This document shows positions 15,848 through 23,521 of a stretch of DNA of 35,483 nt, piece after piece. Position 1 is the stretch's first letter. Each line of letters begins with the position of its first letter. The notes under the pieces are model-generated. The model ran no database searches. It worked only from the letters and a program-made list of their open reading frames with translations, and was not told the DNA's origin. Source of the DNA: Actinomycetes bacterium. Lineage in GTDB: Bacteria > Actinomycetota > Acidimicrobiia > Acidimicrobiales > RAAP-2. The DNA is taken from positions 1 to 35,483 of the forward strand of contig JAJYEQ010000018.1 of the NCBI GenBank assembly GCA_021785695.1, read 5' to 3'. The position numbers and the translations under genes were made by a program.

Positions 15848-16743
15848 TGGGTCAGGCCCGACAGGGCCCGGATCGCCCGGGCCAGGGCGGCGTTGTCCTC
15901 GTCCCCGTAGCCCTGGGCGATCAGGCCATCCTCGAGGGTGGCGGCCAGGGCGGCCACCGGCAAGCTGGCGCCGGCGCCCGCGGCCAGCTCCAGGGCGATG
16001 CGCAGGTCCTTGCGGTGCAGCGCGAGCCGGAAGCCCAGCGGGTAGTCGTCGTCGATCATCCTCTGGGCCCGGTGCGCCAGCACCCACGAGCCGGCCGCAC
16101 CCGTGCCCAGCGCATCGACCACGGCGGAGGGATCGAGCCCGGTGCGCAGCGCCAGGACGACGCCCTCGGCGACGGCCAGGTACGTCCCGGCCAGGATGAC
16201 CTGGTTCACCGCCTTGGCGCGCTGCCCCGCGCCCGCGGGGCCCAGATGCACGATGCGCGAGCCCATCGTGGCCAGCACCGGCTCGGCGGCCCGCACGGCC
16301 GCGGCCGCGCCACCGACCAGGACGGTCAGCGTGCCGCGCTCGGCACCCTCGGTGCCACCGGTCACCGGCGCGTCGACGAAGTCGACCCCCCGCGCCCCCA
16401 GGCGCGCCGCGGCGTCCTGGGCGACGGCGGGGGAGGTTGTGGAGCAGTCGATGACCAGGGAGCCGGGGGCCAGGGCGTCGGCCAGGGCCCGGGGACCGAA
16501 GAGCACGTCGAGCACGTCGGGCCCGTCGCTGACGCAGAGCACGACGACGGCGCAGGCGGCGGCCAGCTCGGCCAGCGAGGCCGCCTCGGCGACGCCGGGG
16601 GCGTCCAGGGCCAGGGGGGGCGAGGGGTCGCGGCGCCACACGGTGAGCTCGTAGCCCCCGCGGGCGACGTTGGCGGCCATGGGTCGGCCCATGGCGCCCA
16701 GGCCAATGAAGCCGACGCGCGGGCGGCTGCGGGAGGGGGTCAC
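15844..16743 (-). CDS. NAD(P)-dependent 3-hydroxyisobutyrate dehydrogenase-family oxidoreductase
   Basis: A 299-residue beta-hydroxyacid dehydrogenase. The N-terminal Rossmann motif is GFIGLGAMG (11-19), followed by PMAANV. The substrate-binding signature is DAPVTGG (124-130), and the catalytic lysine is K177 in GAGQRAKAVNQ with N180. The family oxidises 3-hydroxyisobutyrate, tartronate semialdehyde, glyoxylate and similar compounds, so the substrate is open. The GTG start at 16743 has AAGGAG 6 nt upstream. A valine-catabolism role would suit the liv importer nearby but is only a suggestion. Confidence 0.88.
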   Translation of the reverse strand: MTPSRSRPRVGFIGLGAMGRPMAANVARGGYELTVWRRDPSPPLALDAPGVAEAASLAELAAACAVVVLCVSDGPDVLDVLFGPRALADALAPGSLVIDCSTTSPAVAQDAAARLGARGVDFVDAPVTGGTEGAERGTLTVLVGGAAAAVRAAEPVLATMGSRIVHLGPAGAGQRAKAVNQVILAGTYLAVAEGVVLALRTGLDPSAVVDALGTGAAGSWVLAHRAQRMIDDDYPLGFRLALHRKDLRIALELAAGAGASLPVAALAATLEDGLIAQGYGDEDNAALARAIRALSGLTQ

Positions 16744-16796
16744 GGTGCACTCCTTGCCGGGGTCCCCGCAGCGTACCGCGCGGGCCGGCGGGATCC

Positions 16797-17711
16797 CTAG
16801 GTGCGCAGGACCACGTTGAGCGGCTCGCGGCCGCTGTCGAGCCGCTCCAGCTGGTCGGCGAAGAGCCGCAGGAGGCGCGGCCGCATGGCCGTGGTGTATC
16901 CCCCGATGTGCGGGGTCAGCACCGTGACCTGGTGGTAGAGGGGGTGCCCCGCCGGCAGCGGCTCGGGATCCACCACGTCGAGGGCCAGGCGCACGCGTCC
17001 CGCGGCGCTGAACTCGACCAGCGCGTCGGTGTCGGCCACCGCGCCGCGGGCCACGTTGACCAGCAGGGCGCCCGCGGGCAGGAGCGCCAGGAACGCGCGG
17101 TCGACCATCCGGGTGGTCTGGGGCGTGAGGGGGACGGCGACCACCACGATCTCCGAGTCGGGAAGCACCGCCGGGAGGTCCGCGGTGCCGTAGACGAGGC
17201 CCTCGGCGTCCTCGCGACGCGTGCGCCCCACGCGGCGCAGCTCGACCTCGAAGGGGGCCAGGCGCGCGATGATCGCCCGGCCGACCCCGCCGACCCCGAT
17301 GATCGTGACCCGCCGGTCGGCCAGGCTGGGGGTGAAGGGCCGGTTCCAGCGCTCGGCGTCGGCGTCGCGCACCAGGGCGGGCAGCTGGCGCTGGGCCGCC
17401 AGGATCAGGGCGACCGCCAGCTCGGCCGTGGAGGCCTCGTGCACGCCGGCGGCGTTGGCGTAGACGTGTCCGGCCGGCAGGAAGTCGGCCACGTGGTCGT
17501 AGCCGATCGACTGGCTCTGGATGAGGCGCACGTCGAGGCCCGCCAGGACGCCGAGGGGCCGGGGCGATCCCATGTAGGGCGGCACGACCATGTCGATGTG
17601 GTCGGCCGGCGGTGGCCCGGTCAGGTCCCAGACGCGCACGTCGGCCGCGGTGCGCGCAGCCAGCTCGGCGCTGAGGCTCGGGTCCGGGGTCGTGACGAGG
17701 AGTCGGCTCAC
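16797..17711 (-). CDS. D-2-hydroxyacid dehydrogenase (NAD-binding)
   Basis: A 304-residue member of the D-isomer 2-hydroxyacid dehydrogenase family. The dinucleotide-binding loop is GVGGVG (139-144). The catalytic trio is R222 (NVARG), E250 (DPEPLP) and H268 (TPHIGG), all present. The N-terminal domain is short but complete for the family. It could act on glyoxylate, hydroxypyruvate or another 2-keto acid. The start codon GTG at 17711 lies 6 nt after a TAGCCT box (17718-17723, minus), suggesting a leaderless transcript; the box shares its TAG with the stop codon of the upstream esterase gene. Confidence 0.9.
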   Translation of the reverse strand: MSRLLVTTPDPSLSAELAARTAADVRVWDLTGPPPADHIDMVVPPYMGSPRPLGVLAGLDVRLIQSQSIGYDHVADFLPAGHVYANAAGVHEASTAELAVALILAAQRQLPALVRDADAERWNRPFTPSLADRRVTIIGVGGVGRAIIARLAPFEVELRRVGRTRREDAEGLVYGTADLPAVLPDSEIVVVAVPLTPQTTRMVDRAFLALLPAGALLVNVARGAVADTDALVEFSAAGRVRLALDVVDPEPLPAGHPLYHQVTVLTPHIGGYTTAMRPRLLRLFADQLERLDSGREPLNVVLRT

Positions 17712-17720
17712 TTCGCCAGG

Positions 17721-18365
17721 CTAGGCCCGGTCACCGGCGTGCTTGGCCGCACGCTGCTGGCGCAGGAGCCAGCGCGACAGGCTGGCCACCACCGAGGGCG
17801 CCATGGCGTGGTCGCCGGGGTGGCGGTGCGTGACGGCCGTGGCCCCCGCGTCAGCGCTCAGGTACCGCCACGTCCGCTCCAGGAGGTCGTGGGGGATGAC
17901 GGAGTCCTCGGTCGCCTGGGCGTGGAAGACCTCGAGTCCCGCCAGGCGGTCCACGCCGGTGTCGAGTCCCGCGTCAAAGGGCATCGTCCCGTAGAGCACG
18001 GCCAGCGCGCTGACGCGCTCGGGCCGGTCGAGGGCCAGCGCCCCGGCCATGGCGGCACCGCCCGAGAAGCCCACCACGATCACCGGGCGACTCGCCCCGA
18101 TCTCGGCGTCGGCCCACTCCCAGAACCAGTCCAGGGTGGCGCGCAGCGATGCCGCCACCGGGCGGCCGGTCCCCCGGTTCTCGAACCAGGCGTAGCCGCC
18201 GGTGGGCAGGGCCACGGGGCCGCGGGGTGCGACGTAGGTGCAGCCGTTGGGCAGCACGTCGGCCAGGCCGACGATCTCCTGCTCGTTCGCGCCGCGCCCG
18301 TGGAGGAGCACCACCACGGGGGCGTCGGGGTCGGCCGATCCGCGCCACAGGGCGACCGGGCTCAC
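17721..18365 (-). CDS. Alpha/beta hydrolase, phospholipase/carboxylesterase family
   Basis: A 214-residue serine hydrolase. It shows the LLHGRGANE oxyanion region (20-28), the nucleophile elbow GFSGG with S101, acid D154 (ATEDSVIP) and base H186 (PGDHAM). It resembles YpfH/EstB-type small carboxylesterases that cleave short acyl esters. There is no signal peptide, so it is cytosolic. Its GTG at 18365 overlaps the stop of the dioxygenase gene upstream (GTGA). Because the dioxygenase gene is interrupted by TAG, coupled translation of this esterase may depend on readthrough or restart. Confidence 0.87.
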   Translation of the reverse strand: MSPVALWRGSADPDAPVVVLLHGRGANEQEIVGLADVLPNGCTYVAPRGPVALPTGGYAWFENRGTGRPVAASLRATLDWFWEWADAEIGASRPVIVVGFSGGAAMAGALALDRPERVSALAVLYGTMPFDAGLDTGVDRLAGLEVFHAQATEDSVIPHDLLERTWRYLSADAGATAVTHRHPGDHAMAPSVVASLSRWLLRQQRAAKHAGDRA

Positions 18366-19147
18366 GCGGCCTCGCCCTCGACGACGTAGGCGGTCATGGA
18401 GAGCGAGCCCATCGTGCAGCCCTCGACCAGGACGGAGGGGGCGATCCCGCGCGCGTCGGCCACGCCGGCCAGGTAGGCCAGGGGCACGAAGTGGTCCGGC
18501 GTGGGGGCGCACAGCGCGTAGTCGGCGTCGCCCTGCAGGCGCCCGAGGGTCGTCGGGTCGTCGGCCAGCACCTCGCGGGTGCGCTCGTCGAAGCGCTGGG
18601 CCCAGTCGTAGCCCTGGTTGTCGGCGTGCCACGAGATGGCCCGCAGGTTGTGCACGATGTTGCCGCTGGCCACGATCATGATGTCGTCGTCGAGCAGGGG
18701 GGCCAGGCGCCGCCCGAGCTCGACGTGGTAGTCGAGCGACTCGGTGGCGTCGATGGACAACTAGACGACCGGAACGTCCGCCTCGGGGAAGACGTGCGCG
18801 AGGACCGACCAGGTCCCGTGGTCGATGCCCCAGGACCGGTCGTCGAGGGTGACCGAGGTGGGCCGGACGACGTCGGCCACCTTCGCGGCCACCTCGGGCG
18901 AGCCGGGAGCCGGGTAGTCGAAGTCGAACAGCTGCTGGGGAAACCCGTAGAAGTCGTGGATGACCGGCGGGTGCTCCATGGAGGTCACCGCGGAGGTCCC
19001 CACGTACCAGTGGGCCGAGATCGCCACCACCGCCCGCGGCCGCGGTACCAGCAGGCCGAAGGTCCGCCAGGCGTCGGTGAACCGGTTCTGCTCCAGGGTG
19101 TTCATCGGCGAGCCGTGCCCGATGAACACGGCGGGCTGGACAGCCAC
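18362..19147 (-). pseudogene. ygiD: DODA/YgiD-type extradiol dioxygenase interrupted by an in-frame TAG
   Basis: Two adjacent in-frame segments together give a 261-codon gene of normal length for the YgiD/4,5-DOPA-extradiol-dioxygenase family. The first 128 codons contain GHGSPMN (H11) and SAHWY (H46); the second part contains SGNIVHNL (H166) and TPDHFVPL (H219). Codon 129, at 18761-18763, is TAG in the segment ADVPVV-stop-LSID, where relatives have glutamine; CAG to TAG is one transition. The first part alone lacks H166 and H219 and should be inactive. Start GTG at 19147 with AAGGAGG upstream. It may be a young pseudogene, an assembly error, or a readthrough site; the TTG right after the stop could permit restart. 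Confidence 0.85.
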
Positions 19148-19221
19148 GATGCCTCCTTATGGGCGCTCTCGCCCCGCAGCGTACCGGTCTGGCCCCCACG
19201 ACGGCGCGCGCAGGAGCGAGC

Positions 19222-20160
19222 TCACAGCGAGCGGTAGTGCTCCCGCCAGATCACCCGGTAGACGCGCACCTTGCGCGGGATCGACCGCAGCCCGGGGATG
19301 AAGGGCACCAGGAGCAGCAGCAGCGACGCCAGCATCATGATCGCCCAGACCTGCACGTCGGCGTTGGGGCTCGAGGAGAAGGGCGGCACCTGGTACCAGA
19401 ACGTGTAGAGCCACAGCCAGGCCTGGCCCGGGTAGCTGTCGGTCTCGTTCATCATGCCCCACTGGGCGCCCAGCAGGTGCTGGTGCTTGGCCAGGTTGGC
19501 GAAGTACGTGCCGTCGGCCACGAAGAGCAGGGGCTTGGTGTAGTCGGTCGTGTAGAAGCCGTGCCCGGTGACGAGCGCCTGGTCCAGGGCACCCGACCGC
19601 GCCATCTGGGTCAGCGAGTTGATCATGACCCCGAGGGGCCCGGTCCGGGTGGCCGGCACCACGATGTGCCCGTTGCTCCACGTCATGTGGGCGGCGGCGC
19701 GGGTGTAGCGGGCCACCCAGGTGGCCCGCTCGGCCCGCGGCGCGGCGTGCCACTGGGCCAGGGCCACCCGCAGCGGATGGTCGTTGGGCACGCTGGACAG
19801 GGGCGCGATGATGAAGTCCTGGATCGGGTTGACCGGGATGGTCACGCCCACGAGGTTGGCCAGGTGGAGCGGGCCCAGCTCCTGGCCCAGCGACCCGTGG
19901 TTGTAGGGGGCGCCGTAGTGGGCGGTGATGGTCGTGCCGTTCAGCTCGCCCAGGGCCGTGGTGGCGAAGTCGATGGGGTCGGCGTTGGACCACGTGCGGA
20001 TGGTCACGGCCTGCTCGTCGGGCGAGCCGAAGAGCGTGGCCAGGGCCACCACGAGGATCGCCACCACCAAGAAGGCGATGGTCCCCTCCTTGATGATGTC
20101 GTAGGGGGCGTAGGGGCCGTGGTACTCCGGGGCGTCGACGTCGGGGCGGAACCGCTTCAT
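19222..20160 (-). CDS. Cytochrome b C-terminal-like membrane protein with large outer domain
   Basis: A 312-residue protein following cytochrome b in the same operon (ATGA overlap). Residues 10-45 (PEYHGPYAPYDIIKEG then a hydrophobic helix) resemble the start of the cytochrome b C-terminal domain (P-Y-x-x-I-K-D). Instead of the usual three or four helices with a PEWY motif, a polar domain of about 220 residues (46-268) follows, then one helix (about 270-290) and a basic end with IPRK and IWREHY. It has no CxxCH heme site and no Rieske motif. It is probably a structural subunit of a quinol-oxidising complex. Assignment rests on position and the N-terminal motif. Confidence 0.6.
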   Translation of the reverse strand: MKRFRPDVDAPEYHGPYAPYDIIKEGTIAFLVVAILVVALATLFGSPDEQAVTIRTWSNADPIDFATTALGELNGTTITAHYGAPYNHGSLGQELGPLHLANLVGVTIPVNPIQDFIIAPLSSVPNDHPLRVALAQWHAAPRAERATWVARYTRAAAHMTWSNGHIVVPATRTGPLGVMINSLTQMARSGALDQALVTGHGFYTTDYTKPLLFVADGTYFANLAKHQHLLGAQWGMMNETDSYPGQAWLWLYTFWYQVPPFSSSPNADVQVWAIMMLASLLLLLVPFIPGLRSIPRKVRVYRVIWREHYRSL

Positions 20161-20783
20161 GGCTTCTCCGGGGGTGCGTCTTCGAAGGGGGGCACCACAC
20201 CGCGCACGCGCACCAGCACCACGTGCACGGCGGTCAGGATCACGGCGACGAGCGGCAGCAGGACGATGTGCCACATCAGCATCTGGCCCAGGTTCAGCAC
20301 GTTGAAGATGGAGCCCGCACCGGTGGCGTTGATGCCGTCCTTGGCCTGGGTGGAGATCCACTGGGAGTCGAAGTTGGTCTGGGACACGTACCCGGTGAAC
20401 GCGGCGGCGATCGAGGTGAGGAACGTGACCACGCCGGTCACCCAGGTCAGCGCCCGCCGACCGCGCCAGGCGGCCATGAAGAACTTGCCCCACAGGTGGA
20501 TCACCATGGCGAAGAAGAAGACCTCCACGCTCCACAGGTGCAGGGAGTTGACGTAGTGGCCTACGCCCGACGTGTGCCACCACAGCGGGCCGCGGATGGC
20601 CAGCACGAACCCGGTCAGGATGACCATGGAGAGCGCCACCATGGTGGTCACGCCGAACACGTAGATCCACGAGGCCACGTAGGCCGGCTGGGTGTCGGGC
20701 AGCACCTTCTCGGGTGGGAGGTGGCCGGTGACGCGGTGGCGCAGCCGGGTCGTCCACTGACGCTCGATGTCGGGCGAGCTCAT
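20157..20783 (-). CDS. Cytochrome b (b6-type) N-terminal domain protein
   Basis: A 208-residue diheme cytochrome b with four transmembrane helices. Heme ligands are H82 and H96 on one helix (13 residues between) and H172 and H187 on another (14 residues between). This 13/14 spacing is that of cytochrome b6, not of mitochondrial-type cytochrome b (13/13). The FTGYVS stretch (129-134) resembles the Qo-side G-Y-x-L region. It transfers electrons from quinol within a bc-type complex. The gene lies between a small membrane protein gene and a C-terminal-like subunit, each joined by 4-bp overlaps. No cytochrome c or Rieske gene is adjacent. Confidence 0.85.
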   Translation of the reverse strand: MSSPDIERQWTTRLRHRVTGHLPPEKVLPDTQPAYVASWIYVFGVTTMVALSMVILTGFVLAIRGPLWWHTSGVGHYVNSLHLWSVEVFFFAMVIHLWGKFFMAAWRGRRALTWVTGVVTFLTSIAAAFTGYVSQTNFDSQWISTQAKDGINATGAGSIFNVLNLGQMLMWHIVLLPLVAVILTAVHVVLVRVRGVVPPFEDAPPEKP

Positions 20784-20962
20784 CGGCTCTCCTTGCGCCG
20801 GCCGTGCCCGGGGAACGGCGCCAGGAGCGCCGCGACGAAGACGATGACCATCAAGGCGACCACGATGGCGTTGGCATAACTGATGTCCACCCAGCCCCAG
20901 TGGATGTAGCCACCCAGGTGGTCCAGCGGGAATAGCGCCGCCAGCAGGGCGAGTCCAGCCAC
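20780..20962 (-). CDS. Small single-span membrane protein heading the cytochrome b operon
   Basis: A 60-residue protein with one or two hydrophobic stretches. The N-terminus (VAGLALLAALFPLDHLGGY) precedes an H-W-G-W-V-D motif, a strong transmembrane helix (about 31-47) and a short basic tail. GTG at 20962 is preferred over the upstream ATG at 21001 because GGAAGGGG lies a few bases before it on the minus strand. The stop overlaps the cytochrome b start (ATGA). I do not recognise the family; conserved H and W residues and tight coupling suggest an accessory subunit of the quinol-oxidising complex. Confidence 0.65.
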   Translation of the reverse strand: MAGLALLAALFPLDHLGGYIHWGWVDISYANAIVVALMVIVFVAALLAPFPGHGRRKESR

Positions 20963-21055
20963 GTTTGCCCCTTCCGTGTGTCCCGAGCCCCAGTGTGCCA
21001 CGCCGGGGTGCGCGTGGCTAGTCCCAACCTGGATGTCGCTCTCAGGTGGCGGGCC

Positions 21056-22021
21056 TCAGGCCAGCGGGGCTGGGGCCAGCGCGCCCGCCGGGCGGTCGGT
21101 GCGCCGGGTGCCCGGCACCCGGTCGTGGGCCGTCTGCTTGACGTGGAACTGGGTGACGCCGATGGCCAGCGACACGGCACCGGCGATGTGGAGCTCGACC
21201 AGCGCGGCCGGGACGTGCGTGGCGTACTGGGCGAAGCCCAAGACGGCCTGGGCCAGGGCGGTCAGGACCAGGCGCCGCACCCCGTGGCGCAGCGCCAGGG
21301 GCACCTCGGCGCGCCACACCGACGCGGCCAGCCCGGTCACCATCCCGAGGAACAGGACGGCCAGCACCGAGTGGGTCCAGGTGGCGTCGGCGAAGGAGAA
21401 GGGCAGGCGCCGGGCCACAAGCTGGCCCTGGGAGGCGCCGGCGTGGGGCCCCGAGCCGGTGGCGGCGGTCCCGGCCAGGACGACCAGGGCGAAGGGGATC
21501 CACAGGAGCCGGGCGATCAGGCGGAAGTGCGGGTCGCGGACGTCGGCGCGCGCCCCGGGCCCGTAGACGTACTTGGCGCGGTGGTAGAGGAGGGCGCCCA
21601 CGACCACCATGCCGAGCGACAGGACCATGTGCAGCGAGACCAGCCAGGGGTTGAGGCGCGAGTACACGACGAAGGCACCGAGCACCGCGTCAGCGACGAC
21701 GCCACCCACCAGCAGCCCAGCCAGGCCCACCAGGTCGGAGCGCCGCTCCTCGCGCCGCCAGGCGGCGACCAGCGTGAGAGCGGTCACCAGCACCAGGACG
21801 ATGGTCACCACGCGGTTCGAGTACTCGATGAGCGGGTGGATCGACCACGATCCGGTGAGCCGGTGGCCGTAGCACGTGGGCCAGTCGGGGCAGCCCAGGC
21901 CCGACCCGGTCAGCCGCACCGCCCCGCCGGTGAGGACGATGACGACCATCGAGACGAAGGCGGCCAGAGCGAACCACCGGAACTGAGGCGCGGTGACGGT
22001 CAGCCGGCGTCGAGGGGCCAC
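21056..22021 (-). CDS. ctaA: Heme A synthase (COX15/CtaA family)
   Basis: A 321-residue membrane enzyme with about eight helices that oxidises heme O to heme A for aa3-type cytochrome oxidase. Diagnostic segments are the G-A-x-V-R-L-T-G-S-G-L-x-C-P-D-W-P pattern near residues 33-48 and the four heme-ligand histidine contexts: IHPLIEYSNR (H62), LHMVLSL, WTHSVLAV and ELHIAGAV. Start GTG at 22021 lies 6 nt after a TAGGCT box on the minus strand (22028-22033), so the message is probably leaderless. It is divergent from ctaB, with both promoters in a 41-bp gap. Confidence 0.95.
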   Translation of the reverse strand: MAPRRRLTVTAPQFRWFALAAFVSMVVIVLTGGAVRLTGSGLGCPDWPTCYGHRLTGSWSIHPLIEYSNRVVTIVLVLVTALTLVAAWRREERRSDLVGLAGLLVGGVVADAVLGAFVVYSRLNPWLVSLHMVLSLGMVVVGALLYHRAKYVYGPGARADVRDPHFRLIARLLWIPFALVVLAGTAATGSGPHAGASQGQLVARRLPFSFADATWTHSVLAVLFLGMVTGLAASVWRAEVPLALRHGVRRLVLTALAQAVLGFAQYATHVPAALVELHIAGAVSLAIGVTQFHVKQTAHDRVPGTRRTDRPAGALAPAPLA

Positions 22022-22027
22022 CTCCGT

Positions 22028-22033
22028 AGCCTA
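22028..22033 (-). promoter_or_regulatory. -10 box for leaderless ctaA
   Basis: TAGGCT on the minus strand, with 6 nt between its end and the GTG at 22021. The spacing puts the transcription start on the start codon. Confidence 0.6.
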
Positions 22034-22049
22034 GATACGCGCCGACTCC

Positions 22050-22055
22050 TAGACT
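22050..22055 (+). promoter_or_regulatory. -10 box for leaderless ctaB
   Basis: TAGACT ends 7 nt before the ATG at 22063. No ribosome-binding sequence lies between them. Confidence 0.6.
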
Positions 22056-22062
22056 GCCCATC

Positions 22063-22977
22063 ATGTCCGTGGCCGTGGTGGGCGCTGCCAGCTGGCGCGA
22101 GGTGCTCAAGGGCTACGTGGCTCTCACCAAGCCGCGCATCATCGAGCTGCTGTTGGTGACGACGCTGCCGACCATGGTCGTCGCGGCCCGAGGCATCCCG
22201 GGCGCCTGGCTGACGATCGACACCCTGATCGGGGGCACGCTGGCCGCCGCGGGGGCCAATGCGCTCAACATGGTGATCGACCGGGACATCGACGCGGTGA
22301 TGGAGCGCACCAAGGGCCGGCCCCTGGTGCGCGGGGTGATGACGCCGCGGGCGGCCACGGTGTTCGCGTTCGGCCTCGAGGCGCTGGCCTTCGCGGTGCT
22401 GGCCATCTGGGTCAACTTCCTGTCCGCGTGGCTGGCCGTGGCCGCCATGCTCTTCTACGTCGTCGTCTACACGATCTGGCTCAAGCGGCGCAGCCGGCAG
22501 AACATCGTGATCGGCGGCGCCGCCGGCGCGGTGCCCGTGCTGATCGGCTGGGCCGCGGTCACCAACTCGCTGGCGTGGACGCCCGTGCTCTTGTTCCTCG
22601 TCGTGTTCATCTGGACCCCGCCGCACTTCTGGTCGCTCGCGGTGCGCTACCGCGACGACTACGACGCGGCGCACGTGCCGATGATGCCGGTCGTGGCGTC
22701 GCTGCGGCGCACGACGCTGGAGATCCTCGTCTACACCGTGGTGATGTGGGCGGTCACCGTCCTGCTGGGCCCGGTGGCCCACCTGGGGTGGATCTACGCG
22801 GTGACGGCCACGGTGCTCGGCGGTGCCTTCACCTTCTACGCCGCCCGCCTGTACCGCCACGCGGTCCACGATCGGGCCGACATCGCCGAGGCGATGCGGC
22901 TGTTCCAGTTCTCGATCACGTACCTGACGGCACTCTTCGTGCTGATGGCGGTGGACGTCGTTGTCCGATACCACTGA
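22063..22977 (+). CDS. ctaB: Protoheme IX farnesyltransferase (heme O synthase)
   Basis: A 304-residue UbiA-superfamily prenyltransferase that adds farnesyl to heme B, giving heme O, the substrate of CtaA. It shows LTKPRI (about 22-27), the Mg-pyrophosphate motif N-x-x-x-D-R-D-I-D (about 69-77) with the following RTKGRPL, and the second motif Y-R-D-D-Y (about 202-206) with the preceding W-T-P-P-H-F-W-S-L-A. About nine helices are expected. ATG at 22063. It overlaps the downstream thioredoxin-like gene by 17 bp. Confidence 0.95.
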   Translation: MSVAVVGAASWREVLKGYVALTKPRIIELLLVTTLPTMVVAARGIPGAWLTIDTLIGGTLAAAGANALNMVIDRDIDAVMERTKGRPLVRGVMTPRAATVFAFGLEALAFAVLAIWVNFLSAWLAVAAMLFYVVVYTIWLKRRSRQNIVIGGAAGAVPVLIGWAAVTNSLAWTPVLLFLVVFIWTPPHFWSLAVRYRDDYDAAHVPMMPVVASLRRTTLEILVYTVVMWAVTVLLGPVAHLGWIYAVTATVLGGAFTFYAARLYRHAVHDRADIAEAMRLFQFSITYLTALFVLMAVDVVVRYH

Positions 22978-23521
22978 GCGGCCGCGGCGGGGGCATCCCT
23001 CCCCCATGATGCTGATCCCCCTGGCGATCGGCACCCTGGTGGCGGTGGCGCTGATCGTCGCGCTCTCGATCGTCAGCTCGCGCTCGCCGAGCCCGTCGAG
23101 CAACGCGCTCGTGGGGACGCGGGCGGCGTCCTTCGACCTGCCCGCCCTGCAAGGCCGGGCGCTGCGCGCCCCCTACCGCCACGGGCAGCCCACGGTGCTC
23201 TTGTTCATGGCCAGCTGGTGCGGGCCGTGCCAAGTGGAGATCCCCCACGTGGTCGACTACCTGGCGCACCACGACGTCGGCAACGTCCACGTCGTCGGGG
23301 TCGACACGGCCGACCAGCGCACCGGGGCTCTGGCCTTCGTGGCCCGGGACCACGTGGGCTTCCCGGTGGTCTTCGACCCCAACAGCTCGGTGGCCAGCTC
23401 CTTCGGGCTGGCCGCCCTGCCCGACACCGTCTTCGTCCGGGCCTCCGGGACGGTGGCTGGCGTCGTCGTGGGCCCGGTCTCGGACGCCAGCCTCGCCGCG
23501 GGGATCCGCGCGATCCGCTAG
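22961..23521 (+). CDS. TlpA/ResA-like membrane-anchored thioredoxin
   Basis: A 186-residue protein with a short basic N-terminus, one transmembrane anchor (about 18-42) and an outer thioredoxin-fold domain. The redox motif is WCGPC with C87 and C90, and a cis-proline is likely in AALPDTVF. Such proteins reduce apocytochrome c or copper-site cysteines during cytochrome oxidase assembly, matching the adjacent heme O and heme A synthases. The TTG at 22961 is the most upstream usable start and overlaps ctaB by 17 bp; an ATG at 23006 is an alternative with a shorter N-terminus. Confidence 0.85.
   Translation: MSDTTERPRRGHPSPMMLIPLAIGTLVAVALIVALSIVSSRSPSPSSNALVGTRAASFDLPALQGRALRAPYRHGQPTVLLFMASWCGPCQVEIPHVVDYLAHHDVGNVHVVGVDTADQRTGALAFVARDHVGFPVVFDPNSSVASSFGLAALPDTVFVRASGTVAGVVVGPVSDASLAAGIRAIR

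Noticed and set aside
20963..21001. ATG start for the small cytochrome-operon protein
   Set aside because: The extension is polar and lacks a ribosome-binding site, whereas GTG 20962 has GGAAGGGG at good distance.
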